The translations under genes and the position numbers were made by a program. DNA of 64,000 nucleotides from CAVTWY01 sp963738575 (GTDB taxonomy: Bacteria > Pseudomonadota > Gammaproteobacteria > Burkholderiales > Burkholderiaceae_C): contig CAVTWY010000002.1 of the NCBI GenBank assembly GCA_963738575.1, forward strand, positions 186,001 to 250,000, read 5' to 3'. The notes beneath the pieces are model-generated. The model saw only the letters and a list, made by a program, of their open reading frames with translations. It ran no database searches and was not told the origin of the DNA. Each line of letters opens with the position of its first letter. Positions within the stretch are counted from its first letter, which is position 1. Positions 1 through 7,922 of the stretch are shown piece after piece.

Positions 1-1
1 G

Positions 2-1111
2 CTGGACAAGGTGCTGGCGCGCATCCACATCTTGGAAGGCCGCCAACTCGTCCTTCTCAACATCGATGAGGTGATCGCCATCATCCGCACAGCGGATGAC
101 CCCAAAGAAGCCTTGATGCTGCGCTTCAAGCTCACCGAGCGACAGGCCGACGACATCCTGGACATTCGCCTGCGCCAGTTGGCCAAACTTGAGGCCTTCA
201 AGATTGAGCAAGAGCTGCTGGCCCTGCGCGAAGACCAAGGTCGCCTCGAAGACATGATCAACAACGACGGAACGCTGCGCAAAGCGGTGGTCAAAGAGAT
301 CGAGCAGGACGCCAAGACCCATGGCGATGTGCGGCGCACACTGATCCAAGAAGAAAAACGCGCCATTGCAGAGGTCAAAATACTTGACGAGCCCGTCACT
401 GTGATTGCCAGCCTCAAGGGTTGGGTGCGCACGATGAAAGGTCACGAGGTCGATGCTGCCGCCTTGCAATTCAAGGCGGGTGACGGCCTCTATGGCACGT
501 TCTCCTGTCGCAGCGTGGACTCGATGTTGGTGTTTGGCAACAACGGTCGCGTGTACACCGTGGCCATCGCCGCCTTGCCTGGTGGCCGCGGCGACGGTGT
601 GCCGATCACGACGTTGATTGACCTTGAGACGTCCTCACAAGCGCAGCACTTCTTGGTGGCGCCCGACACCACCCTGTTGATGCTGGCCACCACCTCTGGG
701 TTTGGCTTGTTGGCTCGGGTGGGGGACATGCAAAGCCGCCAACGTGCGGGCAAGAGCTTCTTGACCGTGGATGAAGGTGTGCATGTTTTGGCGCCGGCAG
801 TGGTGACCGACGATCACGCCAACGTGGCCTGCTTGTCGATGTCAGGGCGCTTGTTGGTGTTTCAGTTGGCTGAGATGAAGCATCAGGCCAAAGGGGGGCG
901 CGGCCTCACCATGATGGATGTCGACAGCCGTGACCCGATGATTTCGGTGGCTGCTTTTGCCGATGCCCTGAATGTAGACGGTGTTGGGCGCAGTGCCAAG
1001 CCCAAGTCGGAGGTCTTGCGTGGCCCTGCCGTGGTCGAGCACGAGGGCAAGCGTGCCCGCAAAGGGCGCAAGGTGGGCGGCTTCACCAAAGCTTTGCGCG
1101 TTCGTGGTTGA
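2..1111 (+). CDS. parC: DNA topoisomerase IV subunit A, C-terminal part (partial, 5' end outside window)
   Basis: This is the 3' part of a type IIA topoisomerase A subunit; the reading frame is already open at base 2 and the N-terminal breakage-reunion domain lies upstream of the window. The visible part starts with the coiled-coil region (ILEGRQLVLLNIDEVIAII, then a QADDILDIRLRQLAKLE stretch) and continues into the C-terminal DNA-wrapping beta-pinwheel repeats. The short C-terminal domain and the LNIDEVI and RLRQLAKLE wording fit ParC better than GyrA. Topoisomerase IV decatenates daughter chromosomes together with ParE. The gene ends in a basic tail. It converges with dsbB, 22 bases away. 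Only the exact family (ParC versus GyrA) carries some doubt. Confidence 0.9.
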   Translation: MDKVLARIHILEGRQLVLLNIDEVIAIIRTADDPKEALMLRFKLTERQADDILDIRLRQLAKLEAFKIEQELLALREDQGRLEDMINNDGTLRKAVVKEIEQDAKTHGDVRRTLIQEEKRAIAEVKILDEPVTVIASLKGWVRTMKGHEVDAAALQFKAGDGLYGTFSCRSVDSMLVFGNNGRVYTVAIAALPGGRGDGVPITTLIDLETSSQAQHFLVAPDTTLLMLATTSGFGLLARVGDMQSRQRAGKSFLTVDEGVHVLAPAVVTDDHANVACLSMSGRLLVFQLAEMKHQAKGGRGLTMMDVDSRDPMISVAAFADALNVDGVGRSAKPKSEVLRGPAVVEHEGKRARKGRKVGGFTKALRVRG

Positions 1112-1133
1112 AGCGCGAGGCAGACCCAATATT

Positions 1134-1670
1134 TTAGTGGGTATCGCCAAACGCTGAGTCGACAATGACCAGGCGCTGCCGCTGCTCCAGGTGCAATTTG
1201 ATGGCGGCAATCGCGATGATCAAAAACGCCAAAAGACTCCAGACTGCATAAGGCATCCCGAGCATGTTGACCGACGCGTCGGCGCACGATGCGCGTGCCT
1301 GAAAGATCTCAGGCAGCAAGCGGTCAAGCTGACTCAAGCCAACCAAGGTGTCAGCCACGGTTTTGTGACACGATGACGATTTGGCTGCGAAGAGTTGTTG
1401 CCAAAGGGCTGATGCAGCGCCCAACACAGCCAAAAAACCCACCACAAAGGCGGAGGCCATTTGAAATCGGCGTGCACGGTGCAGAGGCCACAACGTCCCC
1501 GCCAAAGCCACAAACCCGATGGCGCTAAAGGCCATGCGCTGAACAATGCACCAAGGGCAGGGCTGCATGTCAAATCGATGCTGCGAAACCAGCGCCAGCG
1601 CCACCACGCCAAAAGCAAACAGTGCGATCACAATCAGTTGCCATTGGTCGCGAGGGTCGCCGCGCCGCAT
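1134..1670 (-). CDS. dsbB: disulfide bond formation protein B
   Basis: DsbB is the inner-membrane quinone reductase that reoxidises periplasmic DsbA. The 178-residue product has four predicted membrane segments and the diagnostic CPWC pair near residues 38-41, just after the first segment. A second periplasmic loop carries the other cysteine pair (SSCHK and RASCAD). Length and cysteine layout match the family. An upstream TTG is in frame, but I chose the ATG at 1670, which overlaps the stop of the upstream ridA-like gene by one base (TGATG), indicating translational coupling. The two genes probably form a small minus-strand operon. Confidence 0.93.
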   Translation of the reverse strand: MRRGDPRDQWQLIVIALFAFGVVALALVSQHRFDMQPCPWCIVQRMAFSAIGFVALAGTLWPLHRARRFQMASAFVVGFLAVLGAASALWQQLFAAKSSSCHKTVADTLVGLSQLDRLLPEIFQARASCADASVNMLGMPYAVWSLLAFLIIAIAAIKLHLEQRQRLVIVDSAFGDTH

Positions 1671-2140
1671 CAAGAAAGCTCCGCAATCATTTCGATCTCG
1701 ACGCAGGCACCCATGGGTAACTGCGCCACGCCAAAAGCGCTTCGGGCATGCGCGCCGGCCACAGGACCCAAGATTTCAACCAGCAGTTCTGAGCAGCCGT
1801 TGGTGACCAAGTGATGTTCGGTGAATGTGGGCGTGCTGCTGACCAAGCTTGTGAGTTTGACGATGCGCTTAACGCGGTCAAGGTTGCCAACGGCAGCCTG
1901 CAAAGTACCCAACAAGTCAATGCAAACGGCACGTGCCGCTTGCTGGGCTTGCGCTGTGGTCATCGTGAGGCCAAGCTGGCCTGTCCAAACTTTGCCATCA
2001 CGTTTGGCGATGTGCCCTGACAAAAAAACCAGGTTGCCAGTCACCACAAAAGGCACGTAGGCGGCGGCCGGTGTGGCAATGGGCGGCAACTCAATGCCAA
2101 GCGTCAACAGTCGTTGTTGAATGGTGTTATGGGTTGCCAT
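1670..2140 (-). CDS. RidA/YjgF/UK114 family protein (possible enamine/imine deaminase)
   Basis: This 156-residue protein belongs to the RidA/YjgF superfamily. Signs are the FLSGHIAKRDGKVWTGQLG region, the AAVGNLDRVKRIVKLTSLV helix-strand unit and the C-terminal GVAQLPMGACVEIEMIAEL strand. The sequence resembles the longer subfamily of about 150 residues rather than classical 128-residue RidA, and it ends in GVAQLP where classical RidA has the catalytic Arg-containing motif (R..V.V..LP). Deaminase activity on 2-aminoacrylate is therefore not certain. Its start is 168 bases from the divergent comEC start, so the region between them should hold both promoters. The stop overlaps dsbB. Confidence 0.88.
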   Translation of the reverse strand: MATHNTIQQRLLTLGIELPPIATPAAAYVPFVVTGNLVFLSGHIAKRDGKVWTGQLGLTMTTAQAQQAARAVCIDLLGTLQAAVGNLDRVKRIVKLTSLVSSTPTFTEHHLVTNGCSELLVEILGPVAGAHARSAFGVAQLPMGACVEIEMIAELS

Positions 2141-2308
2141 CGAAATACATCTTGACTAGAGCGAATGAAAGATTGGATTTGATTGGGCGTCGAAGACGAA
2201 TGGGTGGTGAGCACATTGTCAAGTGCCTGCAAAAACCTCATCAATGTTCTCGATGAGCTGAGCTCATGAAGCCCAAAGAGAGGCTTTGTTGATCCTACAC
2301 TGACCTGC

Positions 2309-4822
2309 ATGGACAGCCGCACTGAACATGGGCAGGGATTACACCTTGTCGGAGGCTCGTTGGCGTGGCTGGCAGGGCTTGGTTTGCAAAGCCAACAGGC
2401 CCAGTTGTGGCCGGTGTCCGGGTACACCTACCTCGTCACACTTGTCGCCGTGGTGCTTTTGCTGCTGCAGCTCCCGCGACTGTGTTTGAGGGGCGTCACG
2501 GACTTCAAGGCTCGCACGCGTTTGCAGTTATGCGGCTACTTTTTGATGCTGGGGCTGATGGTTGCATGCACTGCGTTTGCGTTTGCCGGTTGGCGCGCAA
2601 TTGACCGAGTGGCGCAAGTTCTTGACCCCTCACTTGAGGGAGTTCCACTGGTTGTGACCGGCGTGGTGTCGAAGCTACCGCGTGTAACGCCAGACGGTGT
2701 GAGCTTTGAGTTCGAGGTTGAGTCGGCGCTCCGAGGGGACGAGGCAGTTGGTGTTCCGAAAAGCATGCTGCTGGGTTGGTATCGATGGCCAGCTGACGCT
2801 GTCGGCGAAGCTGATGGCTCGCAACCCGCGATGACCACGCATCAAGTGCGCGCTGCACAACGTTGGCGTTTCACCGTCAAACTCAAACAGCCTCACGGGT
2901 TGATGAATCCGCATGGGTTTGACTTTGAACTCTGGGCGATGGAGCGAAAGTTGGGTGCCACGGGGTCCGTGCGCGCGCATGGATCCAACGTGACACAACC
3001 CCCACTGTTGCTGGGCGTTGACCGGTCGCACCGGGTGGAACGCGCGCGGCAATATGTCAAAGACGCGTTGTATGCCAACGTGCATGACGCGCGCTCTGCA
3101 GGTGTCTTGGCGGCGCTGGCAGTGGGCGATCAGTCTGCGATTGACCGTGCCGATTGGGATGTCTTTCGCACCACAGGCGTTGCACATTTGATGAGCATCA
3201 GCGGCCTGCATGTCACCATGTTCGCCTGGCTTGCAGCCCTGGCGGTTGGCAATCTTTGGTGCCTTAGCCGCCGAGCATCGCTTCATTTGCCGGCGCCTGT
3301 TGCAGCTCGCATCATCGGTGTCGCGCTGGCGGGAGCCTATGCAGCATTCTCGGGTTGGGGCGTGCCGTCGCAGCGCACGGTGTGGATGCTGCTAACCGTG
3401 GCGTCATTGCAGCTAAGCGGGGTGAGGTGGCCCTGGCCCTTGGTTTTGCTTGTGGCTGCGGTCGTGGTGACTGCGTTGGATCCGTGGTCGCTGCTGCAGC
3501 CGGGTTTTTGGCTTTCATTCGCGGCCGTGGCACTGCTGCTGGCAAGCGGTGATGGTGACTTGGTTGCGCGCGATCGGGGCCAACAAGCCACGGGTTGGCG
3601 CCGGTTCCTTGCTTGGATGCATGGTCAAGCACGAACCCAGGTGATTGCAACGGTTGGCCTTGCACCGCTGACGCTGCTTTTTTTCCACCAGTTCTCGGCG
3701 GTCGGAACGGTCGCAAACGGGTTGGCCATCCCGGTGGTGACATTGATCATCACGCCACTTGCATTGCTGGGCGTGGCGGTCCCTTGGCTGTGGACGTTGG
3801 GGTCTGAAGTGACACAGATCTTGACCTCAGCGTTGACCTGGTTGGCGGCGCGGCCTGGCGCAGCTTGGTGGGTGCCCGTCGCACCGTGGTGGGCCCAGAC
3901 AGCAGGTTTGCTGGGCGGTCTGATTGCCGTGGCGCCAATACCTTGGCGGCTTCGTTGCTGGGCACTGCCGTTGATGCTGCCCATGTTGCAGCCGTGGGTT
4001 CCGCGGCCACCAGTGGGTGCTTTTGAGGTCGTGGCTGCCGATGTTGGGCAAGGAACGGCAGTGCTGGTGCGCACGCACAGCAAGTTGTTGGTGTTTGACA
4101 CCGGCCCCATGCAAAGCGCCGAGCGCAATGCAGGTGAACGCGTGTTGGTGCCCTTGCTTCGCGCCCGAGGCGACGTCCGCATCGAGTCTTTGGTTTTGAG
4201 CCACCGTGACGCCGATCACGTCGGGGGTGCCGCCAGTGTGATGGCGGCCGTGCCGGTTGCGCAACTGATTTCAAGCATTGCACCCGACCACCCACTTCGC
4301 CAGGGCGTTGAGTCGCCCCCGTGCATGGCGGGCCAACGTTGGGTGTGGGACGGCGTGCACTTTGAAGTGCTGCATCCTCATGCAAGTGATTACGGGCGAC
4401 GTGCTGTGCCCTCCAACGCGATGAGCTGCGTGCTGCGTGTCGAAGATGCCGCTGGGCGATCGATGCTGTTAACGGGCGACATCGAGGCCAAGCAAGAGGC
4501 GGCTATTTTGGCGCGAGGCGCGGGTGTGCGCAGCAATGTGTTGATGGTGGCGCACCACGGTAGCAAAACATCGAGCACGCCAGCGTGGCTGCAGGCTGTC
4601 GCACCCGAGCTTGGCATTGTGCAAGCGGGCTACCGAAATCGCTACAACCATCCTGCGCTCTCCGTTGTGCGGCGCATCGAGTCACATCAAATCCAGTTGG
4701 TGCGCAGCGATGAGTGCGGTGCTTGGACGCGGCAATCCGACGCCAACTGGCACTGTGAGAGGGCAGCGAAGAGGCGCTACTGGCACCATCGACCGAGGTC
4801 GGGTGATGGCGCTCATCGGTGA
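2309..4822 (+). CDS. comEC: ComEC/Rec2 family DNA-uptake channel
   Basis: ComEC forms the inner-membrane channel that passes single-stranded DNA into the cell during natural transformation. The 837-residue protein has the full family layout. An N-terminal membrane pair leads into a DUF4131-like region, followed by the central competence domain with many membrane helices (MSISGLHVTMFAW is a signature). The C-terminal metallo-beta-lactamase-like domain has the SHRDADHVGG and LMVAHHGSKTSS metal-site motifs, so the nuclease-like domain looks intact. Length is normal for betaproteobacteria. It is followed 42 bases later by glpD on the same strand, with no functional link obvious. No other competence gene lies in the window. 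Confidence 0.93.
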   Translation: MDSRTEHGQGLHLVGGSLAWLAGLGLQSQQAQLWPVSGYTYLVTLVAVVLLLLQLPRLCLRGVTDFKARTRLQLCGYFLMLGLMVACTAFAFAGWRAIDRVAQVLDPSLEGVPLVVTGVVSKLPRVTPDGVSFEFEVESALRGDEAVGVPKSMLLGWYRWPADAVGEADGSQPAMTTHQVRAAQRWRFTVKLKQPHGLMNPHGFDFELWAMERKLGATGSVRAHGSNVTQPPLLLGVDRSHRVERARQYVKDALYANVHDARSAGVLAALAVGDQSAIDRADWDVFRTTGVAHLMSISGLHVTMFAWLAALAVGNLWCLSRRASLHLPAPVAARIIGVALAGAYAAFSGWGVPSQRTVWMLLTVASLQLSGVRWPWPLVLLVAAVVVTALDPWSLLQPGFWLSFAAVALLLASGDGDLVARDRGQQATGWRRFLAWMHGQARTQVIATVGLAPLTLLFFHQFSAVGTVANGLAIPVVTLIITPLALLGVAVPWLWTLGSEVTQILTSALTWLAARPGAAWWVPVAPWWAQTAGLLGGLIAVAPIPWRLRCWALPLMLPMLQPWVPRPPVGAFEVVAADVGQGTAVLVRTHSKLLVFDTGPMQSAERNAGERVLVPLLRARGDVRIESLVLSHRDADHVGGAASVMAAVPVAQLISSIAPDHPLRQGVESPPCMAGQRWVWDGVHFEVLHPHASDYGRRAVPSNAMSCVLRVEDAAGRSMLLTGDIEAKQEAAILARGAGVRSNVLMVAHHGSKTSSTPAWLQAVAPELGIVQAGYRNRYNHPALSVVRRIESHQIQLVRSDECGAWTRQSDANWHCERAAKRRYWHHRPRSGDGAHR

Positions 4823-4864
4823 TGCCTGTCAGCAGGCTGCCGCGTCTCGCGACACAATAGACGC

Positions 4865-6499
4865 ATGAGCCTTCACAACCCTGTTCTCTCGGTCACGCCG
4901 CCCGGCAGTCTGGATCGTTCGACCCAGCTCTTGCGTCTGCAGGCAGCCCAGCCCTTTGACATTTTGGTCATCGGTGGAGGTGCATCGGGCCTGGGCGTCG
5001 CGCTGGACGCTGCGGCACGCGGCTTTCGTGTGGCGCTGGTGGAGGCGCATGACTTCGGCAAAGGAACTTCGTCGCGAGCCACCAAGCTGGTTCACGGTGG
5101 CGTGCGGTACTTGGCGCAAGGCAATTTGACGTTGGTTCGAGAGGCCTTGCATGAACGCAGCACGTTGTTGAACAACGCGCCTCACCTGGCTCAACCTTTG
5201 GCGTTTGTGGTGCCGGGCTACCAATTTTGGGAAGCCCCCTTTTATGCGGCGGGTCTCAAGCTGTACGACGCATTGGCTGGGTCCAGGGGTCTTGGCCCCA
5301 CCCAGTGGCTTGGCGCAACCGCGACGCGCCAAGCGCTTCCAGGTGCACGCCAGCAGAGCCTGGCGGGCGGCGTGAGGTACTGGGACGGGCAATTTGACGA
5401 CGCAAGGTTGGCGCTTGCGTTGGCACGTACGGCGGTGGCACACGGCGCGACGGTGGTTAACCACACCCAAGTAACGTCGCTGCGCCACGCCAACGGGCGC
5501 GTGCAAGGTGTTGGTGTGTGGGACACAGAAACCAACATGCGTTTTGACGTGCAAGCAGCCTGCGTGGTGAACGCGACGGGTGTGTGGGTGGACGACATCT
5601 TGCGCATGGATTGCGCGTTCACCGCAACGGCGCAGCATGCCAGCATCGTGGCACCGAGCCAGGGCGTGCACTTGGTTGTGGACCGAACGTTCTTGCCGGG
5701 CGACACGGCGCTGATGGTGCCCAAAACGACCGACGGGCGCGTGTTGTTTGCGGTGCCTTGGCTTGGCAAGGTTATTCTCGGCACGACTGACACGGCGCGG
5801 CAAGACATGCCGCTGGAACCCAAGCCCATGGCGGCCGAGATTGACTTCATCCTCTCCGAAGCGAGAAATTACCTGCAACGCGCACCGTCACGAAATGACG
5901 TCAGGTCGGCATGGGCTGGCTTGCGACCATTGGTCAAACCCAACAGTGACACGTCGTCGGATACCAAACGCTTGTCCCGAGAGCACACGGTGTTGGTGGC
6001 CCCGAGTGGGCTGGTGACTGTGACGGGGGGCAAGTGGACCACCTACCGAGCCATGGCCGAAGATGTGCTTGAGCGATGCATGTCGGCAAAATTGCTGGCC
6101 CAGCGGCCCGCCGGGGTGACGCAGTCGTTGCCCATGGTGGGTGCGCCCAAGGTGCGCGAAGTCAGCATGGCTGAGCCTCCGGGTGCACACCTCTATGGAA
6201 CCGAGGCAGCGCTGTTGGCAGCGCTGCCCGGTGCCAACCGTTGGCTGTGGCGCGACGGCCGCGGTGGGTTGAGCGAAGCCATGGTCCGCTTTGCAGCCCG
6301 TCATGAGATGGCGCGCACCGTTGAAGATGTTTTGGCACGCCGCAGTCGGCTTTTGTTTCTGCACGCGCGGCAAGCGCTTGGCGTGGCTGCCGAAGTTGCG
6401 GTCATCTTGCAAGAAGAAACCGAGCGCAGCACTGAAGCAGTTCAGCTGACTGCGTTCAACGCGCTCGCGCAACAATACGATTGTGTTTCTGGCGTTTGA
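4865..6499 (+). CDS. glpD: FAD-dependent glycerol-3-phosphate dehydrogenase
   Basis: This enzyme oxidises sn-glycerol 3-phosphate to dihydroxyacetone phosphate and passes electrons to quinone at the inner membrane. The N-terminal dinucleotide-binding motif GGGASGLGVALDAAARG sits near residues 38-54, followed by the family motif SSRATKLVHGGVRYL. Further hallmarks are KLYDALAG, a central VNATGVWVDD segment, and a C-terminal region with TVTGGKWTTYR. Length (544 residues) is typical. The last 44 bases overlap the end of the convergent lytic transglycosylase gene, so each C-terminus is encoded opposite the other. No glpK, glpF or glpR is visible, so the usual glycerol operon is not kept here. Confidence 0.93.
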   Translation: MSLHNPVLSVTPPGSLDRSTQLLRLQAAQPFDILVIGGGASGLGVALDAAARGFRVALVEAHDFGKGTSSRATKLVHGGVRYLAQGNLTLVREALHERSTLLNNAPHLAQPLAFVVPGYQFWEAPFYAAGLKLYDALAGSRGLGPTQWLGATATRQALPGARQQSLAGGVRYWDGQFDDARLALALARTAVAHGATVVNHTQVTSLRHANGRVQGVGVWDTETNMRFDVQAACVVNATGVWVDDILRMDCAFTATAQHASIVAPSQGVHLVVDRTFLPGDTALMVPKTTDGRVLFAVPWLGKVILGTTDTARQDMPLEPKPMAAEIDFILSEARNYLQRAPSRNDVRSAWAGLRPLVKPNSDTSSDTKRLSREHTVLVAPSGLVTVTGGKWTTYRAMAEDVLERCMSAKLLAQRPAGVTQSLPMVGAPKVREVSMAEPPGAHLYGTEAALLAALPGANRWLWRDGRGGLSEAMVRFAARHEMARTVEDVLARRSRLLFLHARQALGVAAEVAVILQEETERSTEAVQLTAFNALAQQYDCVSGV

Positions 6500-7916
6500 G
6501 GGGTTGCTCGGCTGCTGCGGGCGACAGCGCTGACGCTGGCTTGACTTTGGCGCTAGCGATCGCAGACCCCAAGTCAATCACCGCCATGGCGTAGTAGCTG
6601 GACCAGTTGTAGCGCGTGACGACGTAGAAGTTTTCAGTACCTGCCACGTAAGTGGGGCCAGCCTTGAGTCCGTTGTGCAGCTCAATCAGTGCCATTCGTC
6701 CCGGATGTGCGCGAGCGCCAGTTTCGGGCAGTACTGCACCCTGGGCTTGCATTTGCGCTGCGGTGAACGTTGGCACGATGTCGGGCTCGAGCATCTTGGC
6801 GCGCTGGTCTGCATTGCTGGGTGCCGTCACGCGGTAGTACGCTGGCACGTCTCGTTGCCACCCATGGGCGGCCATGTAGTGCGCCACGCTTCCCACGACG
6901 TCGGCCGTGCTTGACATCAAGTCCACCCGTCCATCCTCGTCAAAGTCGACGGCCCAGCGGGCGATGCTGGTGGGCATGAATTGTGGCAACCCCATGGCAC
7001 CAGCGTACGAGCCCAGCACGCTTTGTGGATCGATGTTTTCGCGGTCGCACCAGTGCAAAAATTCTTCGAGCTGCGCACGAAAGAACGGGGTGCGGTCGCG
7101 GCGCCCCGTCGGGAAATCAAACGAAAGCGTCGCCAGTGCGTCGATCACGCGAAAGTTGCCCGTGATGCGTCCGTAAAACGTCTCGACGCCAACCACGCCC
7201 ACCACAATGGCCGCTGGCACGCCCCAGCGTGCTTCGGCTTGCGCCAACCAAGCTTCGTTTGCCCGCCAAAAAGCGAGCCCAGCCTCGATGCGTTTTGGCT
7301 CGACAAACCGCGCACGGTAGGCCGACCAGTCTTTGACGGAGCCCAAGGGGGGCGGCATCATCAGCTTGGCAACCATGGGAACGTACTTGGCCTGAACCAA
7401 CTGGCGCATCACCTGGTCGACATCCAGGGCGCGTGATGCCGCCACGGCCTGGGCAAATGACCGCACATCGTCGCGTGAGGCGTACGGTTGATTGGCAAAC
7501 GGTGGCGTTCGTGATGCCGCAGGTGCTGGCGAGGGGCTGCCTGGCGCGTGGGCAGATGTTTGTGTGACCGGTGCGGCATCGGTGGCCGGTATCGGCGTGG
7601 CCGACTGCGTCGTCGGCGTGGCCAACTGAGTCGTCGGCGTGGCCAACTGAGTCGTCGGTGAGCGAGATTGCCCAGCTTCTTCTGCGACCTGCACCTTGCG
7701 CTCGGGTCCGTCGTTTGCAAGCTGTTTTGCAGCAGGTTCGACAAGCACGTCGCGGCTTGGCGGCGACGATTCGGGTATGGCCGGTTGTGACACGACACAA
7801 CCGCCGAGTCCAAGTGACGCCACCGCCCAAAACAACACCGCCCCACGACGGGTGGCGCTTGCGAGTCGGTCAGCAGGCGATGGGGCCAATGTCATGCTGC
7901 GGCGTCGTGGTTTCAT
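6456..7916 (-). CDS. MltB-family lytic murein transglycosylase (lipoprotein)
   Basis: The protein cleaves the glycan strand of peptidoglycan, leaving 1,6-anhydromuramoyl ends, and should sit at the outer membrane facing the periplasm. The N-terminus has a hydrophobic stretch ending in a lipobox (SLGLGGC). A low-complexity Thr/Ala/Pro-rich linker follows, and then an SLT_2/MltB catalytic domain. The catalytic Glu is expected in GVVGVETFYGRITGN, with IDALATLSFDFP and GSYAGAMGLPQFMPTS also conserved. The linker contains a 21-bp tandem repeat. A second ATG seven codons in is possible. It is the last gene of the moxR-DUF58-tgpA operon, starting 6 bases after the tgpA stop, and its 3' end overlaps glpD. 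Confidence 0.9.
   Translation of the reverse strand: MKPRRRSMTLAPSPADRLASATRRGAVLFWAVASLGLGGCVVSQPAIPESSPPSRDVLVEPAAKQLANDGPERKVQVAEEAGQSRSPTTQLATPTTQLATPTTQSATPIPATDAAPVTQTSAHAPGSPSPAPAASRTPPFANQPYASRDDVRSFAQAVAASRALDVDQVMRQLVQAKYVPMVAKLMMPPPLGSVKDWSAYRARFVEPKRIEAGLAFWRANEAWLAQAEARWGVPAAIVVGVVGVETFYGRITGNFRVIDALATLSFDFPTGRRDRTPFFRAQLEEFLHWCDRENIDPQSVLGSYAGAMGLPQFMPTSIARWAVDFDEDGRVDLMSSTADVVGSVAHYMAAHGWQRDVPAYYRVTAPSNADQRAKMLEPDIVPTFTAAQMQAQGAVLPETGARAHPGRMALIELHNGLKAGPTYVAGTENFYVVTRYNWSSYYAMAVIDLGSAIASAKVKPASALSPAAAEQPLKRQKHNRIVARAR
7594..7656. repeat. 21-bp tandem repeat (three units) inside the mltB-like gene
   Basis: Three head-to-tail 21-base units lie at 7594-7614, 7615-7635 and 7636-7656. 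The last two are identical and the first differs at two positions. The period is a multiple of three, so copy-number change keeps the frame and lengthens or shortens the TTQLATP spacer between lipid anchor and catalytic domain. Confidence 0.9.
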
Positions 7917-7922
7917 GCGGCA

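Noticed and set aside
4829..5878. 349-residue minus-strand frame opposite glpD
   Set aside because: It lies wholly opposite a clear glpD gene, is rich in Arg, His and Gln as expected for an antisense shadow, and has no motif.
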